Shown here piece after piece: positions 1 through 8,704 of a DNA stretch of 43,024 nucleotides. Source of the stretch: an uncultured Bacteroidia bacterium (lineage in GTDB: Bacteria > Bacteroidota > Bacteroidia > Bacteroidales > F082). The notes under the pieces are model-generated. The model was given only the letters and a program-made list of their open reading frames with translations, made no database searches and was not told the origin of the DNA. The DNA is taken from NCBI GenBank assembly GCA_902802535.1, contig CADCML010000043.1:1-43024 (forward strand), written 5' to 3'. Both the position numbers and the translations under genes were made by a program. Position 1 is the stretch's first letter. Each line of letters opens with the position of its first letter.

Positions 1-2
1 AT

Positions 3-99
3 GGACTGGAACATGCCCTAAAACAGGGCGAATGCTCGGTACAATACGCGCTATGTAGCTTATAATGAGTCATATAATTAAAAAATAACTAAGTATTGA
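3..99 (+). repeat. 97-bp terminal inverted repeat, left copy
   Basis: Bases 3-99 are the exact reverse complement of 42928-43024, with no mismatch over 97 bp. The match stops at base 100. The repeat contains a small hairpin (GCCCT-aaaac-AGGGC, about 17-31). It lies 17 bp beyond the stop codon of the rpn-like gene. Both contig ends therefore run into the same sequence from the same edge, as happens when assembly stops at a multicopy element. No open frame lies inside the 97 bp, so the identity of the element is unknown. Confidence 0.9.
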
Positions 100-115
100 A
101 CTATGAAAGAGGATG

Positions 116-1144
116 TTAAAGGGTGGAGACAGTCTCGATGTCAAGCCCCGTGACTTCAGCTATCACCTCGTTTTCAATGCCTTTTGCTTTCATTTTTTTC
201 GCGACTGTTATACTGGCCTTAGCCTCCCCTTCTGCTATGCCTTCCGCCCTGCCTTCCACTATACCCTCTGCTCTGCCTTCTGCTCTGCCTTCCGCTCTGC
301 CTTCTGCTCTGCCTTCTGCTCTGCCTTCTACTCTGCCTTCCGCTCTGCCTTCTGCTCTGCCTTCCGCTCTGCCTTCCGCTCTGCCTTCCGCTCTGCCTTC
401 CAAATGTGCCGCAGCAAAAACACTGTTTTGATACATGAGGTTTTCCATGTGGCGCTCGTATGCCTTGCGCTCTTGAGGTGACATCTGCATCATCGCCAAC
501 TTCTCTCGCGCTTCCGATAGACCTGGTGCCACCGTGTCAGGCTTGATGATGCCGCTCTTCAAATACTGCAACCACTCCTCCAAAGGAGTCTTCGCCACCT
601 GATTGAACTCGTTCACCCTAATAATGAAATACTCAGGAAAAATGTTCTCTGGTGTTACCATCTTGATGCCTTCCCGCTCCTTCGCGTTGATTTGCAACGT
701 GTCGCCTGTGTGGACTCCCACCAATCGGTTCTGGCCATGATACAGATAGTCCGCACCTTGACCAAGGTCGAAATATAGGATACTGATGGAATAGACTTTC
801 TTCACATGCAAATAGTCCTCGCCCAACGAAATGTGTTCCGTTATGGCTTTTGCCACTCCATAAAGCACTCGCTGGAGAAAATACAGTTCTCGCGTCTGCT
901 GAATCTCAACAAGAATAATCTCCCCCTTGCTGTTGCGTGCCTTGATGTCAACGCGGTTGAACTTGTCGCGCTCATACTCCTGGTTGCTCTCGCTTTCCAA
1001 TATCTCTATTATCTTGATTTCCTCGCCGATAAGCACGGTCATCAGTCCTTCAAGGACACCGAAATTGGCCTTGTCGCGCAACATACGCTTCGCAGCCCAA
1101 TCGAACCTGATGTATCTGTTTTCTTCGTTCATGGCTTTGTTCAT
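116..1144 (-). CDS. Rpn family PD-(D/E)XK nuclease / putative transposase
   Basis: The N-terminal part (NRYIRFDWAAKRMLRDKANFG, then LVEIQQT) matches the Rpn / PD-(D/E)XK nuclease 'transposase' family. These DNA endonucleases are linked to RecA-independent recombination and sometimes to phage defence. The nuclease core fills roughly the first 190 residues, with D and E-x-Q near residues 65-90. The C-terminus is 15 tandem EGRA-like tetrapeptides and then an HTH-like tail ending ETVSTL. A promoter core TATCTTTG (1157-1164, minus strand) lies just upstream. A TTG start inside that core is unlikely, so I take ATG at 1144; ATG at 1132 (MNEENRY) is equally plausible. The gene stands alone on its strand, with its 3' end against the terminal repeat. 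Confidence 0.85.
   Translation of the reverse strand: MNKAMNEENRYIRFDWAAKRMLRDKANFGVLEGLMTVLIGEEIKIIEILESESNQEYERDKFNRVDIKARNSKGEIILVEIQQTRELYFLQRVLYGVAKAITEHISLGEDYLHVKKVYSISILYFDLGQGADYLYHGQNRLVGVHTGDTLQINAKEREGIKMVTPENIFPEYFIIRVNEFNQVAKTPLEEWLQYLKSGIIKPDTVAPGLSEAREKLAMMQMSPQERKAYERHMENLMYQNSVFAAAHLEGRAEGRAEGRAEGRAEGRAEGRVEGRAEGRAEGRAEGRAEGRAEGIVEGRAEGIAEGEAKASITVAKKMKAKGIENEVIAEVTGLDIETVSTL
221..400 (-). repeat. 12-bp minisatellite inside the rpn-like gene (15 units)
   Basis: Fifteen 12-bp units (sense strand roughly GAAGGCAGAGCG) encode EGRA with variants EGRV, EGIV, EGIA and EGEA. Each unit is four whole codons, so gaining or losing units keeps the frame. The units are almost identical in DNA, which suggests recent slippage. 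Confidence 0.92.
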
Positions 1145-1156
1145 TTGTTTCGATGG

Positions 1157-1164
1157 CAAAGATA
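1157..1164 (-). promoter_or_regulatory. Promoter core of the rpn-like gene
   Basis: TATCTTTG on the minus strand fits the Bacteroidetes -7 consensus TAnnTTTG, 13 bp before the chosen ATG. Confidence 0.6.
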
Positions 1165-1222
1165 CATCTTTTTCCGAAAAAGAAGGTCTTTCAGCACTTT
1201 TTTTTGCACAAAATCAATATTT

Positions 1223-2134
1223 CTACGACTTAAGGCAGAGGCAAACCAACGCCGCCAAGACCATCAAAAGCGGGATAATCTTGCTCTTGATGTTGCTCTC
1301 CTTGAAGCCGAAAATGCCGTAGACGAACGACACGACCAAGCGCACGCCGTAAAGGATGAGCGGGATGAGCACCACCACGGCAGCCTCCTGCTTGAGGCCC
1401 GTCAGGTAGATGACATCGGCCACGGTGACAAAAACCGCCATGGCCACGATGCCCCAACGCCATTCGAAAGGCTGCTTCCCCCGATTGGGCCTCCAAATGA
1501 AGAAGAAAAGCACCGCCATCATCAGGAAGTCGTAAATCGTATACCACGCCTGAATGGTCGACGGCGAAATGCTCTCCTTGCTGAGGAGGAACTTGTCGTA
1601 AACACCACTCAAAGCCACCAAAACTGCCGAGCCGAGCAGCATATACACCCACTTGTTCGACTTGAAATGGATGCCCTCCAACTTGCCCGAACGGTTCATG
1701 AAATAGAATGAAATGATGGCCAAAACCACGCCTGCCCCTTGCAGCCAAGTCAGACTCTCACGGAAAACGAAGAACATCAAGATGACCGTAATGGCAGGCC
1801 TGAGTTGATTGACTGGCCCGACCACGGTGATAGGCAAGTGCTTCATGGCCGAATAGCTGAACATCCACGAACAGAGGATGAGGGCGGTCTTGCCCATGAT
1901 GAAAAGATGTTGCTGCAAAGTGAGCGGCTCAATGTAGAGCTTCTCCATGAAATTGCCGGTGAAGATGTAAGGCTTGAAACGGGAAAGCAGCACAAACGGC
2001 AAAAACAGGAGGCAGCTGATCATGGTGCTGTAGAACAACACAGGGATGATGGCGTTATTGACGACAGTCTGTTTCTTGAAGATGTCGTAAAAGCCCAACA
2101 GAAAGGCCGAAATCAGGGAAAGGACTACCCACAT
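1223..2134 (-). CDS. EamA / drug-metabolite family inner-membrane transporter
   Basis: This 303-residue protein is almost all hydrophobic helices. Its two similar halves give about ten membrane spans, the usual size and design of EamA-type (DMT superfamily) permeases. The first half starts WVVLSLISAFLLGFYDIFKK and holds LPITVVGPVNQLRPAITV, a typical EamA signature region. The second half repeats the pattern (GLKQEAAVVVLIPLILYGVR). Substrate cannot be told; family members export metabolites or amino acids. The gene is monocistronic, with a promoter core TATTTTTG (2155-2162, minus strand) 21 bp before the ATG. It diverges from dgt. Confidence 0.85.
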   Translation of the reverse strand: MWVVLSLISAFLLGFYDIFKKQTVVNNAIIPVLFYSTMISCLLFLPFVLLSRFKPYIFTGNFMEKLYIEPLTLQQHLFIMGKTALILCSWMFSYSAMKHLPITVVGPVNQLRPAITVILMFFVFRESLTWLQGAGVVLAIISFYFMNRSGKLEGIHFKSNKWVYMLLGSAVLVALSGVYDKFLLSKESISPSTIQAWYTIYDFLMMAVLFFFIWRPNRGKQPFEWRWGIVAMAVFVTVADVIYLTGLKQEAAVVVLIPLILYGVRLVVSFVYGIFGFKESNIKSKIIPLLMVLAALVCLCLKS

Positions 2135-2154
2135 GGCGATTGGTTTTGAGGCGG

Positions 2155-2162
2155 CAAAAATA
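2155..2162 (-). promoter_or_regulatory. Promoter core of the EamA transporter gene
   Basis: TATTTTTG on the minus strand, 21 bp before the ATG, fits the Bacteroidetes -7 consensus. Confidence 0.6.
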
Positions 2163-2258
2163 AAGGTTTTTTTTGAATGAGGTATAAGTTTCCCTGCAGG
2201 AAACTCTATTTGAATCTTTAAATTTTAAATCTTTGAATCTTTAAATCCCAAAACTTCC

Positions 2259-2266
2259 TATTTTTG
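2259..2266 (+). promoter_or_regulatory. Promoter core of dgt
   Basis: TATTTTTG lies 24 bp before the dgt ATG. Upstream, at 2190-2250, is a short hairpin (TTTCC-ctgca-GGAAA) and AT-rich direct repeats of GAATCTTTAAAT. Confidence 0.6.
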
Positions 2267-2289
2267 CACTGTCATAAAGCAGATTTCCT

Positions 2290-3603
2290 ATGATTTGGAA
2301 CGAATTACTCTCGACTCACCGCTACGCGCAGCCCCATAAGAGCCCCGACATCCGCAGCTCTTTCCAGCGCGACTACGACCGCATCATCTTCAGCAGTCCC
2401 TTCCGCCGTTTGGAGAACAAGACGCAAGTCTTCCCTCTGCCTGGGGCGCAGATGGTTCACAACCGCCTAACCCACAGCCTCGAAGTGGCAAGCGTGGGCC
2501 GTTCCATCGCCTGCCGAACGGTGGAAAAACTCGCCAAAAAACACCCCGACCTGAAAGAAAGGCAATCCGACATCGAGACCGTGGTGGCCTCGGCTTGCTT
2601 GGCTCACGACTTGGGCAATCCACCTTTTGGCCATTCAGGCGAGGACACCATCAGCAGTTTCTTCAAGGACGGCAATGGCAGGAGCTTGAAGGACAGCGTT
2701 TTGCCCGAACAATGGAGCGACCTCATCGCCTTCGAGGGCAACGCCAACGCCTTCCGCCAACTGACCCACCAGTTCACGGGTCGGCGGGCAGGCGGCTTCT
2801 CCCTGACCTCGGCAACTTTGGCCACCTTATTGAAATACCCATACCCTTCCTTCGACAACGGCAACCGCAAGAAATACAACGTGTTTTACTCTGAAATAGA
2901 AGCCTTTAAGGAGATCGTTGAAGAGTGTGGCATCCCAAGGGTTGACAGCGAGCACTTGGTGTATGCCCGCCATCCCCTCTCCTACATGATGGAGGCCTCC
3001 GACGACATTTGCTACCTCGTCCTCGACATGGAGGATGCCCACAAGCGCGGCATCATCAGCACCGAGGCCATCGAGAGCTGCTTCCTCTCGTTTTTCGACG
3101 AGAACAAAGACAAAGCTTTTTTCAAGCACCGCGACGACGTTTACCGCGACGTGACAGACATCAACGAGCGGATGGCCTTCCTCCGCGCCATGCTCATCAA
3201 CAAATTGGTGAACTTGGCCAGCGACATTTTCATGAAACACTACGATGCCATCATGGAGGGCCGTTTTGAGAAGAGTCTTATCTCACATCTGCCTGATTTT
3301 GAAAAAAATGCCTTGGAGATTTGCCGCAACGAATCAGTGAAACACATCTACCGCCACCCCTCGGTGGTGAAAATCGAGCTGACTGGTTTCAACGTGATTG
3401 GGACGCTGTTGGAAGAGTTCACCGATGCCGTTCTGAACCCTGACACACCGTATAATAAAAAATTGCTCTCGCTCATCCCCGAGCAGTTCAAGGTGCAGAC
3501 CGACGAGGTTTATCCCAAGCTCCAGTCCGTCATCGACTTCATCTCCAACATGACCGACCTTTATGCCGTGCAACTGTACAAAGATTTGAGAGGAATCGAC
3601 TGA
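2290..3603 (+). CDS. dgt: Deoxyguanosinetriphosphate triphosphohydrolase (dGTPase)
   Basis: Hydrolyses dGTP (and often other dNTPs) to the nucleoside and triphosphate, helping set the cytoplasmic dNTP pool. The HD-domain metal ligands are visible: H62 in NRLTHSLEV, H106-D107 in CLAHDLGNPPFGHSGE, and the distal Asp in the ASDDICYLVLD region near residue 237. The N-terminal SSFQRDYDRIIFSSPFRRL block is typical of the family, and 437 residues is a normal length. Its TGA overlaps the ATG of the next gene (TGATG), so the two are translationally coupled although the functions look unrelated. Confidence 0.93.
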   Translation: MIWNELLSTHRYAQPHKSPDIRSSFQRDYDRIIFSSPFRRLENKTQVFPLPGAQMVHNRLTHSLEVASVGRSIACRTVEKLAKKHPDLKERQSDIETVVASACLAHDLGNPPFGHSGEDTISSFFKDGNGRSLKDSVLPEQWSDLIAFEGNANAFRQLTHQFTGRRAGGFSLTSATLATLLKYPYPSFDNGNRKKYNVFYSEIEAFKEIVEECGIPRVDSEHLVYARHPLSYMMEASDDICYLVLDMEDAHKRGIISTEAIESCFLSFFDENKDKAFFKHRDDVYRDVTDINERMAFLRAMLINKLVNLASDIFMKHYDAIMEGRFEKSLISHLPDFEKNALEICRNESVKHIYRHPSVVKIELTGFNVIGTLLEEFTDAVLNPDTPYNKKLLSLIPEQFKVQTDEVYPKLQSVIDFISNMTDLYAVQLYKDLRGID

Positions 3604-5126
3604 TGAAGAGGATGTTGGCCATCGTTTTGTTCATGCTGTTCGGAGGGGTTTCCCTCGCGCAAGAACCTCTTGTTTCAAGAAGCACAAAATCCTATCTGAT
3701 TTTTGACGGCAACCTTCAAGACACCGCCTTCCTGAAAGAAAAGTGTCGTCAAGCGGGTCTGGACTTGGGCCTTTCGGTATTAGCCAACCGCATCCCGACC
3801 GACAGCAAATTCGTCATGTCCAAGCCTTCGGAGCACCTGCTGAAGCAAGGCACTTTGCACCTGCAACTCCCCATTGACGACAGCCAGACCGAATTTGCGG
3901 TATACCATTCCTCGCTCTTCGACCAACCCGCCAGCATCAACGTGCTACAAATCGACGAGGAGCTGATCACCTACCGCACGACGGAAAAGTCGGGCAACAT
4001 CCATTTGTTCTACAACTGCGTCAGAGGCGCATTCGGTACGAAAAGGTCGGCACACGCGAAAAACGCCACCGTTTACAAGCTTTGGGACACGCCTGAGCGC
4101 ACCCTCCTCCCCGACCTTGAGCTGCAAGACCAGATGGCCCAAGCCGAAGCCAAAAAGTTAGCCAAAACCGACTATACATTACTGATTTTCAATGACTTGA
4201 AAAGCTATGCCTATAACGTGCAAGGCGATTTGGCCATTGGTCGTTTGCTCGACACGATGCACAAATACAACCCTGACAAACTCTTGCAGGCTGACCTCCT
4301 CACTCCCATGTCGTGGCAGTACCTGAGCCGCGTCAACGAAAATCTAAACTGGAACGCATCGATGCGCATCAAAATCGTGGAAACCCTCAGCGAGAAGCAG
4401 GATTTCTACCGCAAAACCAAGATGCCGTGGATGATAGGCAATTTCCAAATCCACCTCGCCGACAAAAACCGCAACGCCACTACCTTGGAGGAGTTGGAGT
4501 GGTTCCTATCCAAAGCCGCAGCCTTTGACGCGGGTTTCGGCCTCGATTGCAGCGCGGAAACCATGAAAAACCACGGCCTGACCGACGAGATGCTGAACAC
4601 CATTAAGCATTGGGAAACGCTGCGCTTAGCCAACGCTTTCAGTGAGGAACAAAAGGAAACGTTCAAAGACCCTTACGGGGACTGGCGCATCAAGAAAGCT
4701 GACGACTCCACCTATCTCTTATGTTCCCGGCACATTTCGCGTCACTATTTCTGCAACCTCACCGACGACCATTGGGAATGGAACAGCCCTTATACGAGCC
4801 GTTTCGCCCTACGCATCGCTGTGGAAGGCAAAGGCAGCATCAGCCAATTGTATTTCAACACGCCCAATGGTGTCCTTCACCTGCCCTGCACCCTCAACCC
4901 CGGACAATACCTCATTTACAACTTTGACGGTTCAACTTATATTACCGATTTGAATTACAATAAGATAGAAGAAGTTGAAGCGCAAGGAGTTTCCTTCCTT
5001 GAAGAAGGGACTTCAGAGGTTTCTTTTGGTTGTGAAATACAAACTAAGGACAACAAAAAGCCTGATGTGACCGTCCGTTTCATTACACAAAGCCCATCGG
5101 AAACCATCTCCCTTCACCACAAATGA
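3603..5126 (+). CDS. Secreted protein of unknown function, coupled to dgt
   Basis: Residues 1-19 (MKRMLAIVLFMLFGGVSLA, then QEP) are a clear signal peptide, so the product leaves the cytoplasm. No Cys lipobox and no T9SS sorting domain is seen. The 507-residue body has a segment QIDEELITYRT...CVRGAFGTK followed by a mixed alpha/beta stretch (TLLIFNDLKSYAYNVQG, MPWMIGNFQIHLA, AFDAGFGLDCS). This faintly recalls TIM-barrel glycosidase-like proteins, but no catalytic pair can be named. The C-terminal ~110 residues look like a beta-sandwich. The start codon overlaps the dgt stop, which suggests one mRNA. Function is not recognised. Confidence 0.75.
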   Translation: MKRMLAIVLFMLFGGVSLAQEPLVSRSTKSYLIFDGNLQDTAFLKEKCRQAGLDLGLSVLANRIPTDSKFVMSKPSEHLLKQGTLHLQLPIDDSQTEFAVYHSSLFDQPASINVLQIDEELITYRTTEKSGNIHLFYNCVRGAFGTKRSAHAKNATVYKLWDTPERTLLPDLELQDQMAQAEAKKLAKTDYTLLIFNDLKSYAYNVQGDLAIGRLLDTMHKYNPDKLLQADLLTPMSWQYLSRVNENLNWNASMRIKIVETLSEKQDFYRKTKMPWMIGNFQIHLADKNRNATTLEELEWFLSKAAAFDAGFGLDCSAETMKNHGLTDEMLNTIKHWETLRLANAFSEEQKETFKDPYGDWRIKKADDSTYLLCSRHISRHYFCNLTDDHWEWNSPYTSRFALRIAVEGKGSISQLYFNTPNGVLHLPCTLNPGQYLIYNFDGSTYITDLNYNKIEEVEAQGVSFLEEGTSEVSFGCEIQTKDNKKPDVTVRFITQSPSETISLHHK

Positions 5127-5184
5127 GGATGATTTTCGGGAAAAAGTATCATTAATAAGGAGTGGAACGTAAGAATGGTCTTCG

Positions 5185-5192
5185 TATTTTTG
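5185..5192 (+). promoter_or_regulatory. Promoter core of feoAB
   Basis: TATTTTTG lies 22 bp before the feoAB start codon. No obvious Fur-box palindrome is visible nearby. Confidence 0.6.
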
Positions 5193-5214
5193 CAAACTGA
5201 AACCAAATGCAAAA

Positions 5215-7572
5215 ATGATTACACTCGATAAACTCGAAAAAGGCCAGTCCGCCGTCATCAAGAAGGTGAACGGCGAAGGCCAACGCCGCCAGCATTTTTT
5301 GGACATGGGCGTCATCCCCGAAGCCGTCGTCAAGCTGGTGAAGTTCGCGCCCATGGGCGACCCGATGGAAGTCAAGATACACGGCTACGCACTCACCTTG
5401 CGCATTGCCGATGCCAAACTGATTGAGGTGGAGCCTTGTGAGGAAGAAGAAGCACCCAGCACATTGGATCCCAATAAGTTGTACGGAACAGCCCTCCACG
5501 ACCACAACGCCCACCCTGGCCTCGGCGAAGCAGGCATTTACCACGATAAAACCCACGAAAAGCCATTGCCCAAAGGCACCAAACTGACCTTCGCCCTTGC
5601 CGGACAGCAGAACTGCGGCAAGACGACCCTCTTCAACCAACTTACGGGCGCAAACCAGCATGTGGGCAATTTCCCTGGTGTCACCGTCGACCGCAAAGAC
5701 GGTGTCATCAAAGGGCATCCCGAAACCTCCGTCACCGACCTGCCAGGCATCTACTCGCTGTCGCCCTACACCTCCGAGGAAATCGTCTCGCGCGAGTTCA
5801 TTATGAAGGACAAGCCCCAAGGCATCATCAACATCGTGGATGCCAACAACATCGAGCGCAACCTTTACCTGACCATGCAACTGATGGAATTAGGCACGCC
5901 TATGGTATTGGCCCTCAATATGATGGACGAAGTACGCAACAACGGCGGCACCATCCTCGTCAATGAGATGGAACGCATCCTTGGTCTGCCCGTAGTGCCC
6001 ATCTCGGCGGCCAAGAATGAAGGCGTTACCGAGCTCGTCGACCATGCCTTGCACATCGCCAAGTTCCAGGAAGCCCCTGCGCGACAGGATTTTTGCGACA
6101 AGGACGACCATGGTGGCGCGGTGCACCGTTGCCTCCACAGCATCATGCACCTCATTGAGGACCACGCCCAACGCGCCGACATCCCCGTGCGCTTTGCCGC
6201 ATCGAAGCTCGTTGAAGGCGACCAAATCGTCATGGATGCCCTGCAACTCACTCAGAATGAAAAAGAAACCTTGGAACACCTCATCGTGCAGATGGAAGAA
6301 GAACGCGGCCTCGACCGCGCAGCAGCCATGGCCGATATGCGTTTTGCATTCATCAAGAAACTATGTGACCAAACCGTGGTAAAGCCCAAGGAAAGCAAGG
6401 AATACCAACGCAGCCGCCGCATCGACAAATACCTGACCGGCAAGTGGACCGCCATCCCGATTTTCATCCTCGTCATGGTGGGCATCATCTGGCTCAGTAT
6501 CGACGCCCTCGGTGCTCCATTGCAAGACCTGCTCGACCAAGGCATTTCATGGCTCGCCGTGCAATGCGGAACGGCATTGGCCAACTGGAATGTCACTCCG
6601 GCGGTGCAGTCGCTGGTCGTTGACGGCATCTTCGGTGGCGTGGGCAGCGTGTTGAGTTTCATCCCCATCATCATCTTGCTGTTCTTCTTCCTTAGCTTAT
6701 TGGAAGACAGCGGCTACATGGCACGTGTGGCCTTTGTCAGCGACAGTTTTTTGCGTAAGCTCGGCTTGACCGGCCACAGTATTGTGCCTATGCTTATCGG
6801 TTTCGGTTGCACTGTGCCCGCTGTGATGTCAGCACGCACCCTCCACTCTACCCACGACCGTTGGCGCACCATTTTGCTGACGCCTTTCATGAGTTGTTCG
6901 GCCAAAATCCCGATTTATGCCTTTTTCACTGCCATGTTTTTCCCGCATTACGGCGGCGTGGTCTTGATTTGCCTCTATCTGTTGGGCATCATTGTGGGCG
7001 TTGTTACTGCACTGTTTACCAAATGGTTCGGCAACAAAGGTGATGTCGCACCCTTCGTGATGGAGCTGCCCAACTACCGTCTGCCTGGCCTCAAGAACGT
7101 CGCCCATCTGTTGTGGGACAAGACCAAAGATTTCCTGCAACGCGCTTTTACGGTGATATTCCTCGCCTCCTTGGTGATTTGGTTCCTTCAAACTTTTGAT
7201 TTCCATTTTAATATGGTGGAAAACGGCGAAGGCAGCATATTGGCGAGCGTAGCCGGCTGGATTGCCCCGATTTTCCGTCCCATCGGTTTGGGCGAGTGGC
7301 AAATCGTCACAGCTTTGGTGAGCGGTTTCATGGCCAAGGAAAGTGTTGTGGCCACTCTTGAAGTGCTTGATGCCATGCCATTATTCACCACGATAACAAG
7401 CATTTCCATGCTCGTTTTTTGCCTGCTCTACACACCTTGCGTGGCAGCCGTGGCAGCCATCCGTCGCGAGTTGGGCACCAAATGGATGTTGTTCATCATC
7501 GCCTTCCAGTGCGTCGTCGCCTGGATTTGCGCTTGGTTCGCATACCTCATTGCTAATGCAGTCATCGCATGA
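5215..7572 (+). CDS. feoB: Fused FeoA-FeoB ferrous iron transporter
   Basis: Imports Fe2+ across the inner membrane. Residues 1-75 are a FeoA (SH3-like) domain (MITLDKLEKGQSAVIKKV...GYALTLRIADAKLIEV). An acidic linker follows, then FeoB. The FeoB G-domain has G1 GQQNCGKTTLFN (about residue 128), G3 DLPGIYSL (about 172), G4 NMMD and G5 SAAKNEG. The membrane part has both gate motifs: the first half around GYMARVAFVSD...GFGCTVPA, the second around FMAKESVVATLEVL...YTPCVAAVAAI. At 785 residues it is full length. The FeoA-FeoB fusion is common in Bacteroidales. The stop overlaps the start of a small Cys-rich membrane protein (ATGA). Confidence 0.96.
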   Translation: MITLDKLEKGQSAVIKKVNGEGQRRQHFLDMGVIPEAVVKLVKFAPMGDPMEVKIHGYALTLRIADAKLIEVEPCEEEEAPSTLDPNKLYGTALHDHNAHPGLGEAGIYHDKTHEKPLPKGTKLTFALAGQQNCGKTTLFNQLTGANQHVGNFPGVTVDRKDGVIKGHPETSVTDLPGIYSLSPYTSEEIVSREFIMKDKPQGIINIVDANNIERNLYLTMQLMELGTPMVLALNMMDEVRNNGGTILVNEMERILGLPVVPISAAKNEGVTELVDHALHIAKFQEAPARQDFCDKDDHGGAVHRCLHSIMHLIEDHAQRADIPVRFAASKLVEGDQIVMDALQLTQNEKETLEHLIVQMEEERGLDRAAAMADMRFAFIKKLCDQTVVKPKESKEYQRSRRIDKYLTGKWTAIPIFILVMVGIIWLSIDALGAPLQDLLDQGISWLAVQCGTALANWNVTPAVQSLVVDGIFGGVGSVLSFIPIIILLFFFLSLLEDSGYMARVAFVSDSFLRKLGLTGHSIVPMLIGFGCTVPAVMSARTLHSTHDRWRTILLTPFMSCSAKIPIYAFFTAMFFPHYGGVVLICLYLLGIIVGVVTALFTKWFGNKGDVAPFVMELPNYRLPGLKNVAHLLWDKTKDFLQRAFTVIFLASLVIWFLQTFDFHFNMVENGEGSILASVAGWIAPIFRPIGLGEWQIVTALVSGFMAKESVVATLEVLDAMPLFTTITSISMLVFCLLYTPCVAAVAAIRRELGTKWMLFIIAFQCVVAWICAWFAYLIANAVIA

Positions 7573-7745
7573 ATTGGGCTACTGGCATAGTGTTGTTGGT
7601 TGTTGCGACCTTTGTTATTCTCGCCATCCGCATCCTGCGGACGGGCAAGGGATCATGTTCCTGCGGCGAAAACACAAAAAGAACAAACAACTACAGCAAA
7701 TGCTCTTCCTGCTCGGCGGAATGTCCGTTCAAAAGGACTGTATAA
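7569..7745 (+). CDS. FeoB-associated Cys-rich membrane protein (58 aa)
   Basis: The ATG overlaps the feoB stop (ATGA), and the frame reads 58 codons to TAA. It starts MNWATGIVLLVVATFVILAI, one membrane helix. A short basic stretch and a Cys-rich tail follow: CSCGENTK, then CSSCSAECPFK, giving six Cys. This is the pattern of the FeoB-associated Cys-rich membrane protein family, thought to assist Feo-dependent iron uptake, possibly by handling metal at the pore. It is short enough to be missed by many gene callers. It ends 6 bp before the convergent hipT stop. Confidence 0.85.
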   Translation: MNWATGIVLLVVATFVILAIRILRTGKGSCSCGENTKRTNNYSKCSSCSAECPFKRTV

Positions 7746-7750
7746 AGCTG

Positions 7751-8704
7751 TCACATTGGGGTAGCCTCAAGCAAATCCAGCCTTCCCGCAATCTCTTCCT
7801 TGTATTTTTCCTTCAGCTGCGAAGGGAGAAAACTGGTGTCAATGAAATCATACCATTGACGAGCAACACTCTTGAACTTATTGAAGATGTTTTCCACCAC
7901 TTTCTTTTCAAGTCCAGACGATGCCATCGCCCGTTCGAAGCTCTTCCTATCAATCCGCTTCTTCTTCCCATCAAGCGTCAAGGCCAATTCCTCGTCGTCC
8001 TCAGGGAAAATCAGATGAACGTTAAGCAGGTCGTAGGCCTGTGAAAGCACATAATTCCCAGGCGTTTGGCTGATGAGTGAGAAGTTTTTCAGGTGCATGT
8101 CGGAGTTGCCGGTAATCCATGAGAACACGACCACTTCCCAGAAATTAACTAAATCGAGCATCGGTGCGGAGGAATAGCGTTTTATCATCTTTGCTATGTT
8201 CTCGTAAGACGATTTGTATTTGTCGGCTGTGACACGCCCGCTGATTTGGCACATATCTTCCATCAGGTATTTCTTTCCACGAGAATCGCGGTCTATCCTT
8301 CGCGTCATGTATGCCAGCTCACCGTCGCTAAAACGAATCAAGGTATGCGGCACCACACTGATCCTGCCTATTTCGGCAAGGTGCATTGTCAAGTCTTCCA
8401 CTTCGGGCAGCCATGGGAATTCATCCGACTTTGGCTTTAGGATATATCTGCCCCAAAGTCCCACAATGGTCAGACGGTCGGGCTCATCCTTCCCGCCTTT
8501 GTTCACATCCATCGAGAGCTTCGATTGCACACCCGTGACGGCAGTCCTGCTGAGAACAGATTGCTTCGCCAAATCATTGATATTGTCTCTCGAATAAGGA
8601 AGTATGGGCGCTTCAGCTTTCCCGAAGAACCGTTTGGCACATGAGGGATGGTAATCCTTTTGCCCTTCTTCCAATTCCCTATAGCAAACCAGACACTTAC
8701 TCAT
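7751..8704 (-). CDS. hipT: HipT-like Ser/Thr kinase toxin of a HipBST module
   Basis: HipA-family protein kinase without the N-terminal subdomain 1, which is encoded by the separate gene upstream. That makes it the HipT-type toxin; known HipA/HipT kinases phosphorylate aminoacyl-tRNA synthetases. Visible parts: a zinc knuckle at residues 4-22 (C4, C7, H19, C22) that E. coli HipA/HipT lack, the Ser-containing P-loop-like segment SRTAVTGVQSKLSM, the catalytic loop NSDMHLKNFSL, and the metal-binding AYDLLN. Its 317 residues fit the family. The start ATG lies inside the end of hipS (8-nt overlap, ATGAGTAA), so translation is coupled. Confidence 0.88.
   Translation of the reverse strand: MSKCLVCYRELEEGQKDYHPSCAKRFFGKAEAPILPYSRDNINDLAKQSVLSRTAVTGVQSKLSMDVNKGGKDEPDRLTIVGLWGRYILKPKSDEFPWLPEVEDLTMHLAEIGRISVVPHTLIRFSDGELAYMTRRIDRDSRGKKYLMEDMCQISGRVTADKYKSSYENIAKMIKRYSSAPMLDLVNFWEVVVFSWITGNSDMHLKNFSLISQTPGNYVLSQAYDLLNVHLIFPEDDEELALTLDGKKKRIDRKSFERAMASSGLEKKVVENIFNKFKSVARQWYDFIDTSFLPSQLKEKYKEEIAGRLDLLEATPM

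Noticed and set aside
221-400. CRISPR-like array
   Set aside because: The repeats are 12 bp, adjoining, without spacers, and lie in a coding frame.
113-481. Plus-strand frames rich in SAF or SALP repeats
   Set aside because: They are reverse readings of the 12-bp minisatellite of the rpn-like gene; the minus strand encodes the recognised family.
806-1711. A 301-residue plus-strand frame across two genes
   Set aside because: It is antisense to the rpn-like and EamA genes, has no promoter core or family match, and has the composition of a shadow frame.
3603-5126. Glycoside hydrolase call for the protein coupled to dgt
   Set aside because: Only a vague TIM-barrel impression; no catalytic residues or family block can be named.
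5152-5880. A 242-residue minus-strand frame over the feoAB start
   Set aside because: It is a shadow of the FeoA and G-domain coding region, with no start signal or homology.
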